This document shows, piece after piece, positions 6,252-11,529 of a stretch of 11,529 nt of DNA. How positions within the stretch are numbered: the first letter of the stretch is position 1; the number at the start of each line of letters is the position of its first letter. The notes beneath the pieces are model-generated. The model made no database searches and was not told where the DNA came from. It saw only the letters and a list, made by a program, of their open reading frames with translations. The stretch is taken from assembly GCA_017880945.1 (NCBI GenBank), contig JADGRM010000045.1, positions 1 to 11,529 of the forward strand, given 5' to 3'. This DNA comes from Gallionella sp. Lineage in GTDB: Bacteria; Pseudomonadota; Gammaproteobacteria; Burkholderiales; Gallionellaceae. Made by a program: the position numbers and the translations under genes.

Positions 6252-7160
6252 TCATGATTTACCGATCGGCAGATATTTCGCCGGATCCACCGGCTTGCCG
6301 AGACGACGCACTTCAAAATGCAGCTTGACCTGGTCGGCATCGGTGTTACCCATCAAGGCGATCTTTTGCCCGCGCGTGACGCTCTGGCCTTCCTTGACCA
6401 GCACTTTGTCGTTGTGCGCATAGGCGCTGAGATAGGTCTTGTTGTGTTTGATGATGATCAGCTTCCCATATCCGCGCAACCCGCTGCCGCTATACACCAC
6501 CTTGCCTGCCGCACTGGCGACAACCGGCTGGCCAAGCTTGCCGGCGATATCGATGCCCTTGCGATTGGCAGATTCGGAAAACTGGCCGATCAATTTACCC
6601 TGCGTGGGCATACCCCATTCAATCGCTGCCTCTTCGCCCTCATTCGCAGTTGCGCCCGTTTCTTCAACTGTTTCGTGTTTGGTTTCTAATTTTGCAACCG
6701 ATGTCGCATCAGGTTTGGTCGACTCCTGGACTTTCTCGATCTGCGCCAATGCCGCCTCGCTGTATGCATATTTCACCAGCTTGGGCTGTTCTTTCGGCAA
6801 GGATACGCTCGGCTTGGCCTCGACTGCCTCGTTAGCGCGGGAGGTTGACAACGATCTGCCCGGGAACAGACGGATTTCCTGTCCTATGGAGATAACTCTC
6901 GGATCTTTGATGCCATTCAATTCGGCCAGTTCGTGATAATCAAAGCCGTAATTGAAAGCGATACTGTAAAGGGTATCACCCTTCTGCACGACATACGACT
7001 CGGGCCGCCAATCTTTTTCGCGAGAGGATTTTTTCCCTGTTTCTTCACTCTTCTTTCCAGTCACACCGCGCTCTATGACTGGTGCGTGTCGCCCCTTCGA
7101 AGCACATCCCGCCAATACGACTGCCATCAGTAATAATGTGAAAAATTGATTCGGCTTCAT
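6252..7160 (-). CDS. nlpD: NlpD-like murein hydrolase activator lipoprotein
   Basis: 302-residue lipoprotein that by family knowledge activates cell-separation amidases (AmiC in E. coli) at the septum. The signal peptide ends in LAGC with Cys19 as the lipidation site. One LysM peptidoglycan-binding domain spans 56-99 (VVQKGDTLYSIA to IGQEIRLF), a low-complexity Lys/Glu linker follows, then a LytM/M23 domain from about 183 to 298. The domain looks catalytically dead: where M23 enzymes have H-x-G-x-D there is RKGID (Arg200), and the HxH motif is KLH (Lys279, His281). This is the normal NlpD state, not damage. The ATG at 7160 overlaps the pcm stop as ATGA, with AGGGA upstream, so the two are translationally coupled. 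No rpoS follows. Confidence 0.92.
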   Translation of the reverse strand: MKPNQFFTLLLMAVVLAGCASKGRHAPVIERGVTGKKSEETGKKSSREKDWRPESYVVQKGDTLYSIAFNYGFDYHELAELNGIKDPRVISIGQEIRLFPGRSLSTSRANEAVEAKPSVSLPKEQPKLVKYAYSEAALAQIEKVQESTKPDATSVAKLETKHETVEETGATANEGEEAAIEWGMPTQGKLIGQFSESANRKGIDIAGKLGQPVVASAAGKVVYSGSGLRGYGKLIIIKHNKTYLSAYAHNDKVLVKEGQSVTRGQKIALMGNTDADQVKLHFEVRRLGKPVDPAKYLPIGKS

Positions 7161-7828
7161 GCTTTCCCTATTAATAGCGGTACGAATTTCACCGGTTCCA
7201 GTTTGGTTTCGCGGAATCCGCCCGCATCACGCTCGATCAAATACAGCCACTGTTCCTGTGTTCCAACCGGCAGCACCATTCTACCACCGACCGCGAGCTG
7301 CTCCCGCAACACCTGTGAAAGCATGGGCGCAGCGGCGGCCATGATGATGCCGTCAAACGGCGCTGTCTCGGGCAAACCGGCACTGCCATCCGCATAGCGC
7401 ACGCTGACGTTGCGCAACTTCAGATCACTCAATTGCTTTCTGGCCCGTTCGTAAAGCGGCTTGATACGCTCCATGGTATAGACTTCGCGCGCCACCTGCG
7501 CCAACACTGCAGCCTGATAGCCGCAACCGGTGCCGATCTCCAGCACGCGACCCAGCGGGCGATTGAAAATATCAGGGGCGGCACGCAGTACTTCGATCAT
7601 GCGCGCCACGATGTAGGGCTGGGAAATGGTCTGGTTGTAATTGATCGGCAGCGACACGTCGTCATAAGCACGGCTCGCCAGGGCCTCATCGACGAACAGA
7701 TGGCGCGGCACTTCGAACATCGCGGCCAGCACGGCTTCGTCCTTGATACCCTGTTCGCGCAACCGCTCGATCAGGCGCGCACGGGTGCGCTGGGAAGTCA
7801 TGCCGATGCCGTTAAGACTCTTGTTCAT
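7157..7828 (-). CDS. pcm: Protein-L-isoaspartate O-methyltransferase
   Basis: Cytoplasmic repair enzyme that methylates L-isoaspartyl residues in aged proteins using S-adenosylmethionine. At 223 residues it is slightly longer than typical (about 208) because of the first ten residues. The family motif YNQTISQPYIVA is at 64-75. SAM motif I VLEIGTGCGYQAAVLA begins at 95, and the C-terminal KFVPLLIG segment is intact. The ATG at 7828 follows the surE TAG with no gap; a downstream ATG at codon 10 (MTSQRTR) is a possible alternative start matching the usual length. It ends inside the nlpD start codon (ATGA). The surE-pcm-nlpD order is a conserved stress-survival cluster. Confidence 0.96.
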   Translation of the reverse strand: MNKSLNGIGMTSQRTRARLIERLREQGIKDEAVLAAMFEVPRHLFVDEALASRAYDDVSLPINYNQTISQPYIVARMIEVLRAAPDIFNRPLGRVLEIGTGCGYQAAVLAQVAREVYTMERIKPLYERARKQLSDLKLRNVSVRYADGSAGLPETAPFDGIIMAAAAPMLSQVLREQLAVGGRMVLPVGTQEQWLYLIERDAGGFRETKLEPVKFVPLLIGKA

Positions 7829-8575
7829 CTAAATTTGAGCTAGCCAACTGCGAACAGCATCGAGTTGACTGTATTGCGTGAGATCAATCTGTAGCGGTGT
7901 GAGCGAAACACACTGCTGAGCAACGGCGAGAAAATCCGTGCCCTCACCCGCATCTTGCGCCTTGCCTGCCGCGCCCACCCAATACACGGTTTCGCCATGC
8001 GGGGTACTGGCTCTCACCACCGGCTCGGCTTTGTGACGCTTGCCGAGGCGGGTCACTTCTATTCCTTGCAATTGATCATGAGGTACATCCGGCACGTTCA
8101 CATTGAATAACCAGGGATGGCTGTGCTTCTGCATTGCAAAGCGTTGCACCAACTCGCTGGCCACCCTGGCGGCAGTTTCATAATATGAAAATTCTTTGCC
8201 CAATAGCGAAACCGCGATGGAGGGAATACCCAGCAAAAATCCTTCCATTGCAGCCGCCACAGTGCCGGAATAAATCGTGTCATCGCCCATATTGGCCCCG
8301 GCATTGATGCCGGATACCACCATGTCGGGCTGCTGATCCAACATGCCGGTCACCGCCAGATGCACACAGTCGGTAGGCGTGCCGTTGACATAATAAAAAC
8401 CATTCGCGGCACGGCGCAACTTGAGCGGTCGATCCAGCGTAAGAGAATTGCTGGCACCGCTGCGATCGCGCTCGGGAGCGACCACCACCACATCGGCGAT
8501 CTTGGCCAGATGCTCGGCGAGACAAATCAGGCCGGGGGCGAAATAACCATCGTCATTGCTGATCAGAATGCGCAT
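7829..8575 (-). CDS. surE: 5'/3'-nucleotidase SurE
   Basis: Metal-dependent nucleoside monophosphatase of the SurE family, 248 residues, full length. The N-terminus [15 protein letters not shown] carries metal ligands Asp8 and Asp9. [11 protein letters not shown] gives Ser39, and [13 protein letters not shown] gives Asn91, completing the usual metal site. [11 protein letters not shown] is also typical. The product is expected to be cytoplasmic, acting in nucleotide salvage under stress. The ATG at 8575 lacks a strong ribosome site; 79 nt separate it from the transporter gene upstream, so it may have its own promoter. It abuts pcm downstream with no intergenic base. Confidence 0.96.
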   Translation of the reverse strand: MRILISNDDGYFAPGLICLAEHLAKIADVVVVAPERDRSGASNSLTLDRPLKLRRAANGFYYVNGTPTDCVHLAVTGMLDQQPDMVVSGINAGANMGDDTIYSGTVAAAMEGFLLGIPSIAVSLLGKEFSYYETAARVASELVQRFAMQKHSHPWLFNVNVPDVPHDQLQGIEVTRLGKRHKAEPVVRASTPHGETVYWVGAAGKAQDAGEGTDFLAVAQQCVSLTPLQIDLTQYSQLDAVRSWLAQI

Positions 8576-8654
8576 TGGGAGTTAGGAATAAGCGTGGAAG
8601 AATCGGTGCGATTGTGCCATAAGCGCATGATGATTTGTGATCTGTTGAACGCGT

Positions 8655-10259
8655 TTAGCCTTCCAGCGACGCATTGCGTGTCTCCGGCAGAAAGATCAAG
8701 CCGATCACAAAAGCGGCCGTCAGCAATCCGACCGGATACCACATGCCCGACAAGGCATTGCCCGCTTTCACACTGAGCAATGTGATCATGAACGGCGACA
8801 AGCCGCCTATCCAGCCGGCGCTAAGGTTGTGCGGCAGGGCCACTGCCGTATAGCGTGTGCGAGCGGGGAACAACTCGGCCAGCGTGGCGGTTTGCGGGCC
8901 GGTAATGAGTCCGACGGCGATCAACAGGATGAGCAACAACACAAATATCATTACCCTGTTCGTGTCCTTCGCATCGGCATGTTCAGTCCAACCTTCCGAT
9001 TTTAAAAGTTGCGTGAGCTCGGCAGGCTGAAAGCCGGCAATCTCACTCTTACCGATGCGCACCAAGGTGTCGGTTGGCACCAAGTTATCACTGTGCTTCT
9101 GCGCCTGATAAAGGGTGTATGACACACCCAGTTTGGAGAGCATTTGCTGATAGCGTTCGCAGTCGTTGCGTGTCGAGGTAAACGGGTCGTAGGCACAAGA
9201 TTCACCATACAACGCCACCGGCACCTCGCGATTAAAGCGCTCCAGGGTTGGATTGCCATAATGCATCAGGCCCTTGAATACCGGGAAGATAGCCAGACTG
9301 CCGAGCAGCAAACCGGCCAGCAGCACCGGTCTTCTTCCGATTCGATCCGACAGCCAGCCGAAAAAAATGGTCAGCGGAAACAGCAATAGCGTGCTCAACA
9401 TCACCAGCGTCCCGGCAAGTTGCGGATCAAGTCTGACCACACTTTTCAAATAAACATTGACGTAGACTTGCGACGAAAAAAACAACAATGAGCCGCCTGC
9501 GGAAATGCAAAAAAACAGCAGCGCCATGCGGCCGAGTGTGTGCGGATTGCTGAGGCATTCGCGCAAAGGTGCTTTCGACAAGGCGTGCTTTTCGCGCAAA
9601 TGCAGGAACACCGGCGACTCGTACATGTTCACCCGGCTTTTGATCGAGATCAGCAACAACACGATGGACAACAGGAATGGCACGCGCCATCCCCAGGACT
9701 GGAAATCGTCGACACTCAACAACGATTGCAGCAACACGATCTGAAACGTGGACACCAGGATGCCCAACGGTCCCATCAATTGCAGCACGCTGGTATATGC
9801 GCCGCGTTTGTTAACGGGTGCATGCTCGGTAAGATATACGGCCGCGCCGCCGATCTCACCCCCCACCGCAAAACCCTGCAACAGGCGCAACACCAGCAGC
9901 AGTATGGGCGCCAGCATGCCCACCTGCGCATAGGTCGGCAACAACCCGACGCAGAACGTCGCCGCTCCCATCAAAACTATAGTGGCGATGAAAACCGGGC
10001 GGCGGCCATACTTGTCTCCCATCGATCCGAACAGTGCCGCGCCTAGCGGGCGAACCAACATGCCAACCCCAAAAGTGGCAAGACTCGCCAGCAGTGCGGC
10101 GACCGGATTTTCCTGGGGGAAAAACAGCGTGCTGAAATAGGTGGCTAGCGAGGCGAAAGTGAGGAAGTCATACCATTCCAGAAAAGTGCCGAAACAGGCT
10201 GCGATGGCGACCTTGCGCTGTATGGTGGCTGACTCTTGCGGTGGATAATGATCGGACAT
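8655..10259 (-). CDS. MHS-family MFS transporter with large extracytoplasmic loop
   Basis: 534-residue inner-membrane secondary transporter of the metabolite:H+ symporter branch of the major facilitator superfamily (relatives ProP, KgtP, ShiA). TM1 carries the MHS signature FGTFLEWYDF (23-32). The MFS motif A is present in both halves: GSMGDKYGRR at 78-87 and GWLSDRIGRR at 301-310. RLLQGFAVGGEIGGA at 125-139 is another MHS mark. The unusual part is about 100 hydrophilic residues at 333-433 between TM8/9 and the last helices, with Cys355 and Cys367. Long MHS members have such loops, so it is not necessarily unique. The ATG at 10259 is preferred to a TTG 15 nt upstream; neither has a clear ribosome site. 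Substrate cannot be assigned. Confidence 0.9.
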   Translation of the reverse strand: MSDHYPPQESATIQRKVAIAACFGTFLEWYDFLTFASLATYFSTLFFPQENPVAALLASLATFGVGMLVRPLGAALFGSMGDKYGRRPVFIATIVLMGAATFCVGLLPTYAQVGMLAPILLLVLRLLQGFAVGGEIGGAAVYLTEHAPVNKRGAYTSVLQLMGPLGILVSTFQIVLLQSLLSVDDFQSWGWRVPFLLSIVLLLISIKSRVNMYESPVFLHLREKHALSKAPLRECLSNPHTLGRMALLFFCISAGGSLLFFSSQVYVNVYLKSVVRLDPQLAGTLVMLSTLLLFPLTIFFGWLSDRIGRRPVLLAGLLLGSLAIFPVFKGLMHYGNPTLERFNREVPVALYGESCAYDPFTSTRNDCERYQQMLSKLGVSYTLYQAQKHSDNLVPTDTLVRIGKSEIAGFQPAELTQLLKSEGWTEHADAKDTNRVMIFVLLLILLIAVGLITGPQTATLAELFPARTRYTAVALPHNLSAGWIGGLSPFMITLLSVKAGNALSGMWYPVGLLTAAFVIGLIFLPETRNASLEG

Positions 10260-10386
10260 TTTGTTGGTAAGCAAGACGTGAACAGCCAGAAATTTTTCTG
10301 TATTGCCTACGAAATCATATTAGTCACTTGGCTAGTACGAAACTTGAAATTCATGCTCAACAATCACACAACCCGTTGAACTAAAC

Positions 10387-10463
<77 letters not shown>

Positions 10464-10472
10464 AAGGCGCGG

Positions 10473-10502
10473 ATTATACAGAGGGGGCATCACTAATGAC
10501 AA
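10473..10502 (-). promoter_or_regulatory. Sigma-70 promoter of tRNA-Pro
   Basis: Minus strand TTGTCA (10502-10497), an 18-nt spacer, then a perfect TATAAT (10478-10473). Predicted start is near 10466. The GC-rich discriminator (CCGCGCC) right after the -10 box is typical of stable-RNA promoters under stringent (ppGpp) control. Confidence 0.75.
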
Positions 10503-10562
10503 ATCATTCTCGCAACGCAGATAAAAATGCACTAATGCTTTTATTCCAGAGACAGGGAATCA

Positions 10563-10583
10563 ATCAACTTGAATCAAGTTGCA
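10563..10583. repeat. Small AT-rich hairpin between Rieske gene and tRNA promoter
   Basis: CAACTTG-AAT-CAAGTTG (10565-10581) is a perfect 7-bp inverted repeat about 90 nt past the Rieske stop. No U-run follows on the minus strand. It could be a terminator remnant or an operator. Confidence 0.3.
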
Positions 10584-10667
10584 CCTGGATTCGAGTTGGT
10601 AATGACGAATGCACTTCAGGGGAAAAACTTGCGTATGCTTGCTAGTGCGGTCTGCAACGTCCAAAAA

Positions 10668-10988
10668 CTAGTCCCAGCGATCATCCCTGACCTGGACCAT
10701 GCCGTTTTCGACTCTGACCGGAAATGTCGCGGTCGGCTCGTAGGCCGGTGCAGTCAAGGCTTCGCCAGTCCTGATCGAAAAACGGGCACCATGGCGCGGA
10801 CAGACAATCTGGTCATTCTCGACGCAACCCCCTGTGAGCTTGCCGCCGTCATGGGTACAGACATCCTCGATCGCGTAGAACATTTGATCCAGTTTGAACA
10901 CCGCGATACCCACGCCGTCTATTTCGATATGCACGGGTACTCCGGCGGAAATCTCTTCCGCTCTGCCAACGTCCACCCACTCGCTCAT
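10668..10988 (-). CDS. Small Rieske [2Fe-2S] ferredoxin
   Basis: 106-residue stand-alone Rieske domain of the bacterial ferredoxin-component type. The cluster ligands are CTH (Cys44, His46) and CPRH (Cys63, His66), spaced as in Rieske ferredoxins that serve as electron carriers for oxygenases or of unknown partners. There is no signal peptide or membrane anchor, so it is cytoplasmic. The start ATG at 10988 overlaps the stop of the upstream Nfu gene as ATGA; a longer reading frame running back into Nfu is excluded by that arrangement. Its coupling to an Fe-S scaffold suggests a role in Fe-S assembly or supply of electrons rather than ring hydroxylation, but this is inference from context. Confidence 0.92.
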   Translation of the reverse strand: MSEWVDVGRAEEISAGVPVHIEIDGVGIAVFKLDQMFYAIEDVCTHDGGKLTGGCVENDQIVCPRHGARFSIRTGEALTAPAYEPTATFPVRVENGMVQVRDDRWD

Positions 10989-11521
10989 ACCACTTCCACC
11001 TCGATGTCGGGCTCTATGGTTCGCGCCAGATTGCCGATCGCAGAAAGCGTCCCGGCTAGAGAACTCGGGCAACTCCCGCATGCGCCGAAATAGCGAATGG
11101 AAAGTACATTCCCGTCCAAGCCCACGATCTGAAGATCGCCGCCGTCCGACACCAGGGCGGGTCGAACCTGCTCGTTCAGCAACGCACGGATCGCAGCGAG
11201 CCTGGGCTCATCATCATCGAAGTTGGCGACGGCTTCCGATGCCGGCTTCTGGACGGCCTCCGCCTCTCTGATCGGCATCGCGATCTCGCGCACCAGTGTC
11301 GGCCAGTCCGCCTCGCCGTCCTGGGTGACGGTGATCCATTTGTCCATGTAATACACATTGATGACATGGGGGATGGCAAACAACTTGGAAGCAAGCGGAT
11401 CGGCAGCGGCCGACTCGGCACTATCGAAAGAACAAGCTGTGCCCCAGGTCAATCTGTCCTTCAGCACGAACTTGACCGCGTTCGGGTTCGGGGTGTCTTC
11501 GATGTCAGCGATTTTAGGCAT
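10985..11521 (-). CDS. Nfu-type Fe-S cluster scaffold/carrier protein
   Basis: 178-residue protein with two domains. An Nfu N-terminal domain begins at TPNPNAVKF and runs through the ITVTQDGEADWPTL segment (about residues 10-90). An acidic linker follows, then a NifU C-terminal domain (about 105-178) with ALVSDGGDLQIV and the cluster-binding GACGSCPSS, Cys148 and Cys151. By family knowledge such proteins carry 4Fe-4S clusters to target enzymes, the two cysteines of each monomer forming a site in a dimer. The ATG at 11521 lies 8 nt from the window edge, so its ribosome site and any upstream operon partners (perhaps suf genes) cannot be seen. It is translationally coupled to the Rieske gene. 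Confidence 0.92.
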   Translation of the reverse strand: MPKIADIEDTPNPNAVKFVLKDRLTWGTACSFDSAESAAADPLASKLFAIPHVINVYYMDKWITVTQDGEADWPTLVREIAMPIREAEAVQKPASEAVANFDDDEPRLAAIRALLNEQVRPALVSDGGDLQIVGLDGNVLSIRYFGACGSCPSSLAGTLSAIGNLARTIEPDIEVEVV

Positions 11522-11529
11522 GATTATTC

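Noticed and set aside
6202..6255. 17-codon frame overlapping the nlpD stop (ATGA) and running through the palindromic repeat
   Set aside because: The peptide (VIPAFAGM) is the common translation of the repeat itself; an rpoS start remnant was considered but nothing supports it.
6461..6860. NlpD as an active M23 endopeptidase
   Set aside because: Two of the expected active-site histidines are replaced (Arg200, Lys279), matching non-catalytic NlpD activators.

Overview
The window looks like chromosomal DNA from a betaproteobacterium, probably of the Nitrosomonadales/Gallionellaceae type. This is inferred from the Rep, Pcm, NlpD and chemoreceptor sequences and the short palindromic repeats; no search was run. 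Every gene I can support lies on the minus strand, so transcription runs right to left.

From right to left: an Nfu-type Fe-S scaffold protein and a small Rieske ferredoxin overlap by ATGA (11521-10668). Next is a tRNA-Pro (anticodon GGG, CCA encoded) with a near-consensus promoter. A housekeeping block follows: an MHS-type MFS transporter, surE, pcm and nlpD. surE abuts pcm with no gap, and pcm overlaps nlpD by ATGA. rpoS, which often follows nlpD in proteobacteria, is absent. In its place are a palindromic repeat, an uncharacterised radical SAM protein and a DUF3025 protein. A pair of GC-rich palindromes then separates this block from rep, a complete Rep-type DNA helicase whose start codon sits in a 17-bp tandem duplication.

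The left part is the least ordinary. About 390 bp without a recognised gene lie downstream of rep (2287-1900) and contain nested inverted repeats. They lead to a strong match to a sigma-54 (-24/-12) promoter. That promoter faces a very short ORF (47 aa, one predicted membrane helix, good Shine-Dalgarno) that resembles nothing I recognise. A 112-bp imperfect inverted repeat separates it from an exported single-domain rhodanese. The window ends inside a methyl-accepting chemotaxis protein whose AT-rich sensor half contrasts with its GC-rich signalling half.

The genes fall into loosely related functions: sulfur/Fe-S handling (Nfu, Rieske, rhodanese, radical SAM), stress and envelope maintenance (surE-pcm-nlpD), DNA maintenance (rep) and sensing (MCP). 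The best candidate for something undescribed is the sigma-54 promoter plus small membrane protein at 1756-1972 with its structured upstream region.
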